Assembly: GCF_040049215.1 (NCBI RefSeq)
Contig: NZ_JBDZDN010000001.1
Coordinates: 2,046,001-2,110,000, forward strand
DNA length: 64,000 nucleotides
Direction of reading: 5' to 3'
Source: Mesorhizobium_K sp040049215
GTDB taxonomy: Bacteria; Pseudomonadota; Alphaproteobacteria; Rhizobiales; Rhizobiaceae
In this document: in pieces, positions 7,739 through 16,692 of the stretch
How positions within the stretch are numbered: the stretch's first letter is position 1
Layout: each line of letters opens with the position of its first letter
Made by a program: the position numbers and the translations under genes
The notes under the pieces: generated by a model
Databases searched by the model: none
What the model saw: the letters and a program-made list of their open reading frames with translations, nothing else
Told to the model about the DNA's origin: nothing

Positions 7739-8536
7739 ATGACTCGTTCGGCCGTCTTTGCCCCCTTTGAAATCGTGGAAGGCGACCGCGCCCTTGGGCT
7801 CGTGGTCGTCGCCGACCACGCCCGCCGCGACCTGCCCGATGAATATGGCGATCTCGGGCTGCCGGCCGCCGAGTTCGACAGGCACATCGCCTATGACATC
7901 GGCGTCGAGACGGTGACGCGGAAACTGGCTGAGCTGACCGGCGCGCCCGCGGTCATCGCCGGCTTCTCGCGCCTGCTCATCGATCCCAATCGCGGCGAAG
8001 ACGACCCAACGCTGATCCGCCAGCTCTACGACGGCACGGTCGTTCCGGCGAATTATCCGATGGCGGCGGAGGAACGCGAGCGGCGGCTCGACCGCTACTA
8101 CCGCCCCTATCACGACGCCGTGGGCGCCATGATCGCGTCGGTGGCCGCGGCTTCCGGCGCCGCGCCTTTCATCTTCTCGGTGCATTCCTTCACGCCGGTG
8201 ATGCAAGGCGTCGCGCGGCCATGGCAGGTCGGCGTGCTGTGGGATTTCGACGACCGTGTGGCGCGGCCGCTTATCGACATGCTCGCCAAGGACCCGCTGC
8301 TCGTCGTGGGCGACAACGAGCCTTATGACGGTGCATTGCGCGGCGACACCATGTTCCGGCACGCCATCGTCAATGGCTTCGCGCATGCGCTGATCGAGAT
8401 CAGGCAGGACCTGATCGCCGAAGAGGGCAGCGCCGAGGAGTGGGCGAAGCGCCTCGCGCCGATCGTTGACGCGATCAACCGGCTGCCCGATATACATCTG
8501 GTCAGGCAGTACGGCTCGCGCACCGGGCCGGTTTAG
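7739..8536 (+). CDS. N-formylglutamate amidohydrolase family protein
   Basis: 265 residues from the ATG at 7739. Family features are VVADHARRDLP near the N-terminus (metal-binding His), the segment GFSRLLIDPNRGEDDP, IFSVHSFTPVMQG and GDNEPYDGALRGDTM. The superfamily is zinc-dependent and hydrolyses N-formylglutamate at the end of one histidine degradation route. No hut genes are nearby, so the true substrate is uncertain. The gene diverges from the DUF1036-pyk pair and begins a plus-strand run with DUF1244 and gapR. Confidence 0.85.
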   Translation: MTRSAVFAPFEIVEGDRALGLVVVADHARRDLPDEYGDLGLPAAEFDRHIAYDIGVETVTRKLAELTGAPAVIAGFSRLLIDPNRGEDDPTLIRQLYDGTVVPANYPMAAEERERRLDRYYRPYHDAVGAMIASVAAASGAAPFIFSVHSFTPVMQGVARPWQVGVLWDFDDRVARPLIDMLAKDPLLVVGDNEPYDGALRGDTMFRHAIVNGFAHALIEIRQDLIAEEGSAEEWAKRLAPIVDAINRLPDIHLVRQYGSRTGPV

Positions 8537-8606
8537 CAATTCCTGGAAAAGTGGCCCCGGCTGCCGTCCGGTATTGCTGCGAGCAACACAGGAAAGGATC
8601 GCCGCC

Positions 8607-8915
8607 ATGGCCGACCTCACCGAAAGCCAGCAGCGCGACTTCGAGGCGGCCGCCTTCCGCCGCCTCGTCGAGCATCTGCGCGAACGCAGTGACGTGCAAA
8701 ACATCGACCTGATGAACCTCGCCGGCTTCTGCCGCAACTGCCTGTCCAACTGGTATCGCGAGGCCGCCGGGGCAGCGGGGGTGGAGCTGTCGAAGGACCA
8801 GTCGCGGGAAATCGTCTACGGCATGCCCTATGCCGAATGGCAGCGGAAATATCAGACCGAAGCCTCCGACGCGAAGAAGACGGCGTTCGAGCAAAATCGC
8901 CCGAAGGGACATTGA
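8607..8915 (+). CDS. DUF1244 protein
   Basis: 102 residues starting MADLTESQQRDFEAAAFRRL, with the family block DVQNIDLMNLAGFCRNCLSNWY and YGMPYAEWQRKYQ. GGAAAGGA lies ahead of the ATG. DUF1244 is a small, alpha-helical, alphaproteobacterial and gammaproteobacterial family with no proven function. The two cysteines in FCRNC could bind metal or form a disulfide; this is inference. It stands between the amidohydrolase and gapR. Confidence 0.85.
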   Translation: MADLTESQQRDFEAAAFRRLVEHLRERSDVQNIDLMNLAGFCRNCLSNWYREAAGAAGVELSKDQSREIVYGMPYAEWQRKYQTEASDAKKTAFEQNRPKGH

Positions 8916-9016
8916 ACGCGGCCCCTTGACCCTCCGAGCCGCTTCGGGCATCGAGCCGCACGCCTTGCCGCGGCCCCCGAGTCGTGGGACCGCCATTCAG
9001 ATATCCGGAGAGTGAG

Positions 9017-9277
9017 ATGGCCGACGACATTACCGAGACCAGCCAGACCGTAGCCGCCGGCCAGCTGCGCGCCTTCATCGAGCGCATCGAGCGACTGGAG
9101 GAAGAGAAGAAGACAATCGCAGACGACATCAAGGAGGTGTTTGCCGAGATGAAGGGCACCGGCTTCGACACCAAGGCCGTGCGCGCCATCATCCGCCTTC
9201 GCAAGCAGGACCAGGCCGAGAGGCAGGAAGCCGAGGCCATCCTCGATCTCTACAAGGCCGCGCTTGGCATGGTCTAA
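9017..9277 (+). CDS. gapR: GapR-family (DUF2312) nucleoid-associated protein
   Basis: 86 residues. The core GQLRAFIERIERLEEEKKTI followed by DIKEVFAEMKGTGFDTKAVRAIIRLRK matches the DUF2312 family. Its Caulobacter member, GapR, is an essential protein that binds AT-rich, overtwisted DNA ahead of replication and transcription forks. The basic DNA-facing helix (RAIIRLRKQDQAERQE) is intact. The ATG at 9017 follows GGAGAGTGAG. The assignment is from sequence pattern; the cellular role is inferred from the family. Confidence 0.88.
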   Translation: MADDITETSQTVAAGQLRAFIERIERLEEEKKTIADDIKEVFAEMKGTGFDTKAVRAIIRLRKQDQAERQEAEAILDLYKAALGMV

Positions 9278-9379
9278 CCAAACGGCCGCAACTTGAGCGC
9301 CGGGATATATTGTTTCCCGCCCGGACCCTCTATACTCACTGCGTAGCGGCCTTCGCGAGCGATCCGCTGAGAGGGGAAC

Positions 9380-11212
9380 ATGGCTGAAGAGACTTCATCG
9401 GCAGCCGGCGACGTTACGGCGATCGTTTCCGGCGTGGAACAGCTGATTGAGCGGTTCGTCACCGGGCTGGAATCACGCATCGGCCAGTTGCGAACAATCG
9501 GCAGCGAACTGGATGCCTTGCACGCATCCTTCGCGGCAGGCGGGACGAGTTTCGCCGCGCTGGTCCTGCAGATCGTCCTCGTCGTTGCCGTCACATCCGC
9601 AGCCTTCCTGTTTTGTCGACGCTGGTTCGGCAGGCGGCACGAAGGTGCCTGGCGCAGGCTGTTCGCGCTGCTTGGCGCGGCGTTCATCGCCATTGTTGTC
9701 GGCGTTGTAGTCCAGCGGTTCCTGGCGGCCGAAGGACTTGCAATCCGGACGCTGCGTATCTGGATCGTCGCCACGTCCTTTAGCTGGGTGGTCTTTGAGG
9801 CTCTCCATGCGCTGCTGACGAGGTCGCCCCTTGGAAGCGGCCGACTGGGCAAGCTGGCGCGAGACCTTTGCGTTGCGATTGGCTGGGGCCTGTTGGGCAT
9901 GGCGTTCATGTCGACGCTGAGGCTCTGGAACGCCGGATCGGGGCTGCGCGACGTGCTCGGAACCGTGCTTTTCGTGCTCCCCGCCTTTGCATTGTTCATC
10001 TGGATCGTCTGGTATCACCGCGGGACGCTGGCAGGGGCAGTGGCCGGATCCAAACCCCGCGCGCGCTGGCATGGATGGCTTGCGCGGCTTTGGCCCGCGA
10101 TGATCGTCGGGTTCCTCGCAGTTACTTTCGTGACGACACAGATCGCCCAGACTCTCGGCGTGGGGCTTCCGGCAGGAACCGTTCTGCTTACCGTTGTGAT
10201 CGTGTTCCTGATCCCGCATATCGACGCCCTGATCGCCAATCGTGCGAACGTCGCGATGGAAGCGACCCGCGTTTCCGTCGTAGGCATCGCGCTGCAGCAG
10301 ACATTGCGATTTGGGGTGCTGGTCGTGATGGTCACCATGCTCGGCGCCATCTGGGCCTCGCCGCTCGCTTCGGGCTTCGGTATCGACCTGCACAGCATCA
10401 CCACCGAGGCCTTGCATATCGGATTGATTACGACAGGGGCGGCGTTCGTCTGGAACCTGCTGGGCACGGTGATGGCGCGGATCTCACAGCGCGACGGCCA
10501 AACGGCGGGCCATGTCGTGGCGCCCTCTTCCCGGCTTGGAACGCTTGTGCCGCTGATCGGATGGGTCGGAAAATCGTCCATCGCCGCCCTCGCATTCCTG
10601 TCGATCCTCGTTTCGCTCGGGGTCAATGTCTGGCCGCTGATCACCGGCCTCAGCGTCTTCGGCCTGGCGATCGGTTTCGGCTCGCAAACGTTGGTCAAGG
10701 ACATCGTTTCCGGGCTCTTCTTCCTCTTGGATGACGCCTTCCGCATCGGTGAATACATCGAGACGTCCGGCGCCAAGGGTACGGTCGAGAAGATTTCGGT
10801 ACGTTCGGTGACGTTGCGCAACCCGCGCGGGCCCGTCGCCACAGTGCCCTACGGCCAGATCAGCAAGGTCGTGAATTTCAGCCGCGACTGGGCGATCGAG
10901 AAGATCGCCTTCCGGCTTGCGTTCGATGCCGACATGGAACTGGTTCGCAAACTGTTCAAGAAGATCGGCCAGGACCTGCTCGCCGATCCTGAACTTGCGC
11001 CGGGAATCATCGAGACATTCAAAAGCCAAGGCATCGCCAATGTCGAGGACGGCACGCTGGTCGTTCGCGGCAAGTTCGTGGCGAGGCCGGGCGACGTGTC
11101 GGCGATCCGGCGCGCCGTGCTGAAAGCGGTTCACCAGGCATTTCGCGACAACGGCATCCGTGTTGTGCCAAAGCCGCTCACGGGAGACCCTGCGCCGGCC
11201 GTGGAGGCCTGA
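9380..11212 (+). CDS. MscS-family mechanosensitive channel
   Basis: 610 residues. An N-terminal soluble helical part (about 1-55) is followed by roughly ten hydrophobic segments and then the MscS core. The pore helix reads LITGLSVFGLAIGFGSQTLVKDIVSGLFFL and is followed by the beta domain (IETSGAKGTVEKISVRSVTLRNPRG, VPYGQISKVVNFSRDW) and a cytoplasmic alpha/beta domain. It belongs to the large, multi-helix MscS class that guards against hypo-osmotic shock. The gene stands alone on the plus strand. Confidence 0.9.
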   Translation: MAEETSSAAGDVTAIVSGVEQLIERFVTGLESRIGQLRTIGSELDALHASFAAGGTSFAALVLQIVLVVAVTSAAFLFCRRWFGRRHEGAWRRLFALLGAAFIAIVVGVVVQRFLAAEGLAIRTLRIWIVATSFSWVVFEALHALLTRSPLGSGRLGKLARDLCVAIGWGLLGMAFMSTLRLWNAGSGLRDVLGTVLFVLPAFALFIWIVWYHRGTLAGAVAGSKPRARWHGWLARLWPAMIVGFLAVTFVTTQIAQTLGVGLPAGTVLLTVVIVFLIPHIDALIANRANVAMEATRVSVVGIALQQTLRFGVLVVMVTMLGAIWASPLASGFGIDLHSITTEALHIGLITTGAAFVWNLLGTVMARISQRDGQTAGHVVAPSSRLGTLVPLIGWVGKSSIAALAFLSILVSLGVNVWPLITGLSVFGLAIGFGSQTLVKDIVSGLFFLLDDAFRIGEYIETSGAKGTVEKISVRSVTLRNPRGPVATVPYGQISKVVNFSRDWAIEKIAFRLAFDADMELVRKLFKKIGQDLLADPELAPGIIETFKSQGIANVEDGTLVVRGKFVARPGDVSAIRRAVLKAVHQAFRDNGIRVVPKPLTGDPAPAVEA

Positions 11213-11236
11213 TAGCCGCCCATGGCGCCGGGGCCG

Positions 11237-11716
11237 TCAGCTTCGCCGGTAGAGGAAATACCGGCCCGGCCGTATGTCTTCGGGCAGCGGCAGCGGGGCG
11301 AGGGCCGGATGATCGAGCGGCACGCCGCTTGCCACGATGCCTGAAGGCGCCAGCAGATCGACCGCCAGTTGCGGCAGCCAGCGCAGGTTCGTCGCGTCGA
11401 GGTCGTCATAGCCGCTGCCGATGTCGGCGTGGACCAGTGCGGCGTCGATGCCGGTGAATGCCTTCGCGGTTTCGCTGATTTCTCCCAGGATCAGGTCGCC
11501 TTCCGCCGGCAGGGATCTGAGGTTGGCCGCGTTGACCCGGTCGAATGCAATGATGCGCCGGCCCGGCAGGCGCTCGCGCAGGTGGTCGTAGGTGCGTCCG
11601 TTGCCAAGCCCGAGTTCGATCACCGGCCCGTCCGGCAGCGGCAGGTCCCGGCAGACCATGTCGAGTATGTCGCGCTGCGCCGTGAGGCGGCGGATGAAGC
11701 TTTCGAGGCGGCTCAT
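11237..11716 (-). CDS. Class I SAM-dependent methyltransferase-like protein
   Basis: 159 residues from the ATG at 11716 (MSRLESFIRRLTAQRDILDM). Motif I is VIELGLGNGRTYDHL and the acidic end of strand 2 is IIAFDRV, the standard SAM pocket; later strands carry AALVHADIGSG and GIVASGVPL. It is short for a methyltransferase and lacks a clear substrate domain. The ORF is open to 11788, but the preferred start fits the usual N-terminus. Substrate unknown. Confidence 0.75.
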   Translation of the reverse strand: MSRLESFIRRLTAQRDILDMVCRDLPLPDGPVIELGLGNGRTYDHLRERLPGRRIIAFDRVNAANLRSLPAEGDLILGEISETAKAFTGIDAALVHADIGSGYDDLDATNLRWLPQLAVDLLAPSGIVASGVPLDHPALAPLPLPEDIRPGRYFLYRRS

Positions 11717-11826
11717 GGACGGCTTTCGAGACTGGCGGAGACCGCCCTTGGGACGGCCCGTGATATCCGCGCGGCCGATCCGCCGCAATCCGGCAGCCTG
11801 CCGAGATTCTGTATCCTGTGCGAAAA

Positions 11827-11964
11827 TTATGGGCGGAACTGTCCGGCCGCTACGAGGAGCGTTGCCAAGAATGCGGTGAGGAACAGAAGGTTCGCGGCCG
11901 CGATCAGCTTGAGCGCGAGCGGTGCTGCTCGGTCTGCGACGGCGATGACGCGGGTTCGGCTCAT
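11827..11964 (-). CDS. Small single-helix membrane protein (hypothetical)
   Basis: A 45-residue ORF, MSRTRVIAVADRAAPLALKL ... ending in GQFRP. It has a basic N-terminus and one long hydrophobic stretch (about residues 14-41: APLALKLIAAANLLFL...). The composition fits a small inner-membrane protein rather than random antisense sequence. No strong ribosome site is visible, so I am only moderately sure. It lies between the methyltransferase and xerC on the same strand. Confidence 0.42.
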   Translation of the reverse strand: MSRTRVIAVADRAAPLALKLIAAANLLFLTAFLATLLVAAGQFRP

Positions 11965-12029
11965 GGGCAGAAGCTAGCTGGCAAATGCGCCAAAACCGTT
12001 AACGGGCCTTCGAAAATTATAGTGAGCAG

Positions 12030-12962
12030 TCACGCACGCGGATGCGCGGCGTCATAGATCTCGAGCAGCCGCGCCGTGTCGACGCCGGTGTAGATCTGTG
12101 TCGTCGACAGGCTGGCATGGCCGAGAAGCTCCTGGATGGTGCGCAAATCCCCGCCGCGCCCAAGCAGGTGTGTCGCAAAGGAATGGCGCAGCGCGTGCGG
12201 CGTTGCCGTATCCGGAAGATTGAGCGCGGAACGCATCTTCTTCATCTCGCGCTGGACGATTGCCGGGTTCAGCGGCCCGCCGCGCGCGCCGCGAAACAGC
12301 AGTCCGTCCGGATCGAGATGATACGGGCAGAGTTTCCGGTATTGGGCGACCGCCTGCTGTACCAGCGGCAGCACCGGCGTCAGCCGCGTCTTGCCCCCTT
12401 TGCCGGTGACGCGCAGAACGCCCGCGCCGGGCAATTCGCCCGCCTTGATCGCCAGCGCCTCGGAGATACGCAGCCCGGAGCCATAGAGCAGTGTCAGCAC
12501 GGCGGCGTTGCGCGCGGCGATCCACGGCTCCTCTGCAAGCTGCTCGCTACAGGAGACGACGCGCCGTGCGTCGTCCGCCGTCAGCGGCTTCGGCAGCGAT
12601 TTCGGCTGCCGCGGCGCGCGCAGCGCCGCAGCACCCGCCGCATTGGCGAGGCCGCGCCGTTCCAGGAAGCGCACAAGTGAGCGGACGCCGGCAAGGCCGC
12701 GCCCCAGCGTCCGCGGGCCAGCGCCTTCGGATCGCCGATGGGCGAGAAAGCCGCGCAGGTCGGCCGAACGCAGCGAGGCAATGTCCGAAAGCCCGGGCGG
12801 CGCGCCGTTGTGGCCGGTCAGGAACTGCAGGAACTGGCGGCTGTCCCGCTCATAGGCTTCGACGGTTTCGGGCGACAGCCGGCGCTCTTTCTCCAGCGAG
12901 GCAAGCCAGTCCTGGCGTGCCTTCTGCAGGTCCGGTTTTGCGGCGACGAGGAATTCCTGCAT
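12030..12962 (-). CDS. xerC: Tyrosine recombinase XerC
   Basis: 310 residues from the ATG at 12962. The N-terminal SAM-like domain binds the dif core; the C-terminal catalytic domain has Arg165 (GSGLRISEA), Lys188 (GKGGKTR), His256 and Arg259 (HALRHSF), His282 (LGHASLS) and the nucleophile Tyr291 (TQIYTG). XerC with XerD resolves chromosome dimers at dif during division, activated by FtsK, whose gene is also in this window (37.5 kb). It is divergent from rimM. Confidence 0.93.
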   Translation of the reverse strand: MQEFLVAAKPDLQKARQDWLASLEKERRLSPETVEAYERDSRQFLQFLTGHNGAPPGLSDIASLRSADLRGFLAHRRSEGAGPRTLGRGLAGVRSLVRFLERRGLANAAGAAALRAPRQPKSLPKPLTADDARRVVSCSEQLAEEPWIAARNAAVLTLLYGSGLRISEALAIKAGELPGAGVLRVTGKGGKTRLTPVLPLVQQAVAQYRKLCPYHLDPDGLLFRGARGGPLNPAIVQREMKKMRSALNLPDTATPHALRHSFATHLLGRGGDLRTIQELLGHASLSTTQIYTGVDTARLLEIYDAAHPRA

Positions 12963-13051
12963 TGGCAGCCGGCGTCGGGTTGGACTAAGTGAGTTCGCAA
13001 TTGTCGAATGTTGAGCCTGCCAGGTTAGCAACTCGTGAAGCCGTCCTTCTC

Positions 13052-13651
13052 ATGAAACCAAACAAGCCGGTCCAGATGGCCGTCATCGGCGCCGCGCACG
13101 GCATCAAGGGTGAGCTGCGCGTGAAAACCTTCACCGGCGATCCGCTGGCGCTCGGCGATTATGGTCCGCTCTATGCCAAGGATGGCCGGATCTTCGAGAT
13201 CGAGGACATCAGGCCGGCGGGAGATGTCGTCGTCGTGCGCTTCAAAGACATTCGCGACCGCACGATTGCCGAGGGACTGACCGGCACCGAGCTATTCGTC
13301 GACCGCTCCATCCTGCCGCCCGGGGATGAGGACGAGTTCTACCACGCGGACCTGGTCGGGCTAGCGGTGCGCGACGAGACCGGCGCCGAGGCAGGCAAGG
13401 TGATTGCCGTGCAGAATTTCGGCGGCGGAGATATCCTTGAAGTTACGTTCCACGGGCGCGAGGGTCTGCTTGTGCCGTTTTCGCAGGCGGCAGTGCCCGA
13501 AGTCGACATAACCGGTGGTTTCATTCGCGTCGACACCATCGCAGCGGGGCTCGCCGAGGACGCGGACGAAGACGGGAGACCCGACGAACCCGGCCACTTC
13601 GATCCGAAATCGCGCCCGCGTGGCCCGAAAAACGCCGGTGGCAATCGATGA
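13052..13651 (+). CDS. rimM: Ribosome maturation factor RimM
   Basis: 199 residues. The N-terminal RimM domain begins VQMAVIGAAHGIKGELRVKTF, and the PRC-barrel follows (FYHADLVGLAVRDETGAEAGKV ... DILEVTF, LLVPFSQAAVPEVDI). It helps mature the head of the 30S subunit by binding S19. I start at the ATG at 13052, not the GTG at 12989, because the family sequence begins there. The stop overlaps the trmD start (ATGA). The C-terminal tail (ADEDGRPDEPGHFDPKSRPR) is a charged extension. Confidence 0.93.
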   Translation: MKPNKPVQMAVIGAAHGIKGELRVKTFTGDPLALGDYGPLYAKDGRIFEIEDIRPAGDVVVVRFKDIRDRTIAEGLTGTELFVDRSILPPGDEDEFYHADLVGLAVRDETGAEAGKVIAVQNFGGGDILEVTFHGREGLLVPFSQAAVPEVDITGGFIRVDTIAAGLAEDADEDGRPDEPGHFDPKSRPRGPKNAGGNR

Positions 13652-14373
13652 GCTTCCGCGCCACAATCCTCACCCTCTATCCCGAGATGTTTCCAGGCGC
13701 GCTCGGCGTTTCGCTTGCCGGCCGCGCGCTGGAGACCGGCACATGGTCGCTGGAAACCGTACAGATCCGCGACTTTGCGACCGACCGCCACCGCACCGTC
13801 GACGACACGCCGGCCGGCGGCGGAGCCGGCATGGTGATGAGGGCCGACGTGCTGGCCAGGGCAATCGACAGCGCCTCGCCGCTTGGCGACCCGCGTCCGC
13901 GTCTCTTGATGAGCCCGCGTGGAAAACCCCTGACGCAGGCGCGGGTGCGCGAGCTTGCCGCAGGCCCCGGCGCAGTGATCCTCTGCGGCCGTTTCGAGGG
14001 TGTCGACCAGCGCGTCATCGACGCGCGGCAGCTTGAAGAGGTCTCGATCGGCGATTTCATCCTGTCCGGTGGCGAGCCGGCAGCGCTTGTGCTGCTCGAT
14101 GCGGTCGTCAGGCTGCTGCCAGGCGTCATGGGCAATGAGGCCTCCGGGACAGAAGAGAGCTTCGAGAACGGGCTTCTCGAGCACCCGCACTACACCCGCC
14201 CGCAGGTTTTCGAGGATCGTCCGATCCCCGAAGTGCTCATCTCCGGCAATCACGGTAAGATTGCCGGATGGCGGCGCGAAGAAGCGGAGCGGCTGACGCA
14301 AGAGCGACGGCCCGACCTTTTTGCCACTTACGAGAAACCGGCTAACGGCAAAAAATCCCTGCCCAAGGCGTGA
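13648..14373 (+). CDS. trmD: tRNA (guanine37-N1) methyltransferase
   Basis: 241 residues. It begins FRATILTLYPEMFPGALGVSLAGRAL and contains the SPOUT trefoil-knot block SIGDFILSGGEPAALVLLDAVVRLLPGVMGNEAS, the SAM pocket and catalytic region of TrmD. It methylates G37 of tRNAs to prevent frameshifting. Translationally coupled to rimM by a four-base overlap and followed by rplS after 190 bases, the usual order. Confidence 0.95.
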   Translation: MSFRATILTLYPEMFPGALGVSLAGRALETGTWSLETVQIRDFATDRHRTVDDTPAGGGAGMVMRADVLARAIDSASPLGDPRPRLLMSPRGKPLTQARVRELAAGPGAVILCGRFEGVDQRVIDARQLEEVSIGDFILSGGEPAALVLLDAVVRLLPGVMGNEASGTEESFENGLLEHPHYTRPQVFEDRPIPEVLISGNHGKIAGWRREEAERLTQERRPDLFATYEKPANGKKSLPKA

Positions 14374-14564
14374 CAAGCCGGGTCTTTTGGTGTATCGCCC
14401 CGCCCGAACCGGAAGAACAATCTACCGGACCCGTCAATAAGAACGGTGAATTCGCCCCTGCTTCTTCCGGCCCTTAGGCGCGGAAGTGCATAGCCGAGCG
14501 GTCCTGAACTGCAAGGCGAGCGTCGGGCGCTCTGGCTGTCGAGAAGCAAGAAGAGGTAAATCCG

Positions 14565-15092
14565 ATGGACATCATCCGTCAGCTCGAGGCCGAGCAGGCC
14601 GCCAAGATCGAAGCCAAGCGCACGCTGCCCGAATTCCAGCCGGGCGACACGGTCCGCGTTCAGGTGCGCGTCACCGAAGGCACCCGCACCCGCGTGCAGG
14701 CTTATGAGGGCGTCGTCATCGCCCGCGCCGGCTCCGGCTTCCAGGAGAATTTCACCGTTCGCAAGATTTCTTACGGCGAAGGCGTGGAGCGTGTGTTCCC
14801 GGTCTACTCGCCGATGATCGAGGGTGTTGAGATCGTGCGCCGCGGCAAGGTCCGCCGCGCCAAGCTCTATTACCTGCGCGACCGCCGCGGCAAGTCGGCC
14901 CGCATCACCGAGAACACCGGCGTGCGCGCCCGCAAGCTGAACGATTCCGAGCGTGAGGCGATGCTTGCCGAAAAGGCCAGGCTCGAAGCCGAGAAGGTCG
15001 CCGCCGCCGAGGCTCTAGCCGCGGAGAAGGCGGCCCAGGACGCCGCCGAAGCTAAGGCCGCGGCTGAAAAAGCAACTGAAGCTGCCGAGTAA
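14565..15092 (+). CDS. rplS: 50S ribosomal protein L19 with Ala/Glu-rich tail
   Basis: The L19 core (MDIIRQLEAEQAAKIEAKRT ... KLYYLRDRRGKSARI) occupies about residues 1-125. A further 45 or so residues form an alanine-, lysine- and glutamate-rich helix (AEKARLEAEKVAAAEALAAE and onward), so the protein is 175 residues against about 115 in most bacteria. Such tails occur in Rhizobiales L19. L19 sits at the subunit interface. A strong AAGAGG site precedes the ATG and a strong terminator follows. Confidence 0.95.
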   Translation: MDIIRQLEAEQAAKIEAKRTLPEFQPGDTVRVQVRVTEGTRTRVQAYEGVVIARAGSGFQENFTVRKISYGEGVERVFPVYSPMIEGVEIVRRGKVRRAKLYYLRDRRGKSARITENTGVRARKLNDSEREAMLAEKARLEAEKVAAAEALAAEKAAQDAAEAKAAAEKATEAAE

Positions 15093-15110
15093 GCTTCGGC
15101 CATATCTCGA

Positions 15111-15134
15111 AAGGCGGCTTCGGCCGCCTTTTTT
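15111..15134 (+). terminator. Intrinsic terminator after rplS
   Basis: AAGGCGGC (15111-15118) and GCCGCCTT (15123-15130) form a perfect stem closed by a TTCG tetraloop and followed by a run of T. It ends the rimM-trmD-rplS unit. Confidence 0.9.
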
Positions 15135-15370
15135 GTTTTTGTGGCAGCCGCAGGTTCCCCAGGTCGGGCCAGCGACAAACGAGCGACGTAAAAATGTCGG
15201 CGACGCCTCTGCGAGCGCCGCCGATCACGATCTTCCATGCAACGCGCCTTCCGCAGTATTGCAGTTCGGCATTGAGCCTGCCGGCGCCTCGCGCCTTCTT
15301 GCCAGCACGCGGCGAAACGATAAAGTCGCGGCGAGTGGGCCCGCCGGCCCCTGTAGATAGGGAGCTTTCC

Positions 15371-16162
15371 ATGACCAGACTGAGACTTGCCCTTGTTGCG
15401 CTGGGCGCGCTTTTGCTGATGCCGTTCGCCGCGCACGCCCAGGCGCTGCCCGATCTCGGCGGCAAGACCGTCGTCGTGGTCACCGAGAACGCCTATTTCC
15501 CGCTGCAGTTCGTCGATCCCAAGACCAGTCAGCCGGCCGGCTGGGAGTATGACGCGATGGCGGAACTCGCCAAGCGGCTGAACTTCAAGGTCGAGTACCA
15601 GAACACCTCGTGGGACGCGATGATCCAGGCCGTGTCGGACAAGCAGTACGACATCGGCATGACCGGCATCACCATCAAGGACGACCGCAAGGAGAAGGTC
15701 GACTTCTCCGACCCCTACATGAAATCGGAGATATTCATGCTGGTGCGCGGCGACGAGAGCCGCTTCGCCGACGCCAAGAGCTTTGCCGCTGACGAGAAGC
15801 TGCTGGTCGGCGCGCAGGCCGGCACCTCGCCCTTCTACGTCGCGGTCTACAACGTGCTCGACGGCAACGAGGCCAATCCACGCATCAAGCTGATGGAGAC
15901 TTTCGCCGCGACCGTCGAGGCGCTGAAATCGGGCGATGTCGACCTCGTGCTCACCGACAGCGCGGCCGGCAAGGCGATCAGCGACAACTCCGGCGGCGCG
16001 CTGAAGATGATCGGCGAGCCGCTGCAGGCGGAGGAGTTCGGCTTCATCTTCCCGAAGGGCTCCGACCTCGTGGCGCCGATCAACGCCGGTATCGCCGCGC
16101 TCAAGTCCGACGGCACATTGGACAAAATCACGCAGAAATGGTTCGTCGACTACAAGCCCTGA
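15371..16162 (+). CDS. Amino-acid ABC transporter substrate-binding protein
   Basis: 263 residues with a signal peptide ending near LMPFAAHAQA. The mature protein has the type-3 solute-binding pattern (VVVVTENAYFPLQFVDPKTS, GWEYDAMAELAKRLN, MTGITIKDDRKEKVDFSDPY, VGAQAGTSPFYVA, VDLVLTDSAAG). It should bind a polar amino acid in the periplasm. Its permease partner is two genes downstream; no ATPase gene follows. Confidence 0.9.
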   Translation: MTRLRLALVALGALLLMPFAAHAQALPDLGGKTVVVVTENAYFPLQFVDPKTSQPAGWEYDAMAELAKRLNFKVEYQNTSWDAMIQAVSDKQYDIGMTGITIKDDRKEKVDFSDPYMKSEIFMLVRGDESRFADAKSFAADEKLLVGAQAGTSPFYVAVYNVLDGNEANPRIKLMETFAATVEALKSGDVDLVLTDSAAGKAISDNSGGALKMIGEPLQAEEFGFIFPKGSDLVAPINAGIAALKSDGTLDKITQKWFVDYKP

Positions 16163-16171
16163 TCCGCCCTG

Positions 16172-16690
16172 ATGACGCCCGAAACGGCAAGATACGAGAT
16201 CGGCGGATATAGGCCGGGAGCGCTCGCGGCAATCGTCGGGCTCCACGCCGGCTACTATGCGCGGCACTGGAATTTCGGCCTGCCCTTCGAGACCAGGGTC
16301 GGTGCGGAACTCGCAGAGTTTCTCGCGCGTCACGATCCCTCGCGCGACCTCTTCCTCGTCGCCTATTCGGATGGGGATGCGGTCGCATCGGTCATCATCG
16401 ACCAGAGCGGCGGCAGCCCGAAAGGCGCGCATCTGCGCTGGTTCATCGTCAGCGAACAGATGCAGGGCAAGGGTCTCGGCGCCGACCTTCTCGGCCGCGC
16501 ACTGAACTTCTGCGACGAGCGCGGCTATGAGCGCGTCTGGCTGACAACCTTCGCCGGCCTCGACGCCGCGCGCGGCCTTTACGAGCGGCATGGTTTCGTA
16601 TTGACGGGCGAAGCCGAGACCGACCAGTGGAGCGGCGACGTGCGCGAGCAGGTATTCGAGCGCCGTAGGCCGCCGGCGGCCTCCGACTGA
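16172..16690 (+). CDS. GNAT-family N-acetyltransferase
   Basis: 172 residues. The acetyl-CoA loop is visible in VSEQMQGKGLGADLLGRALNFC (Q/R-x-x-G-x-G/A motif), and the C-terminal part (GLDAARGLYERHGFVLTGEAE) is typical for GNAT proteins. It sits between the binding protein and the permease of an ABC transporter, 2 bases before the permease, so it is probably co-expressed. A substrate among amino acids or amines is only a guess from the context. Confidence 0.82.
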   Translation: MTPETARYEIGGYRPGALAAIVGLHAGYYARHWNFGLPFETRVGAELAEFLARHDPSRDLFLVAYSDGDAVASVIIDQSGGSPKGAHLRWFIVSEQMQGKGLGADLLGRALNFCDERGYERVWLTTFAGLDAARGLYERHGFVLTGEAETDQWSGDVREQVFERRRPPAASD

Positions 16691-16692
16691 TC

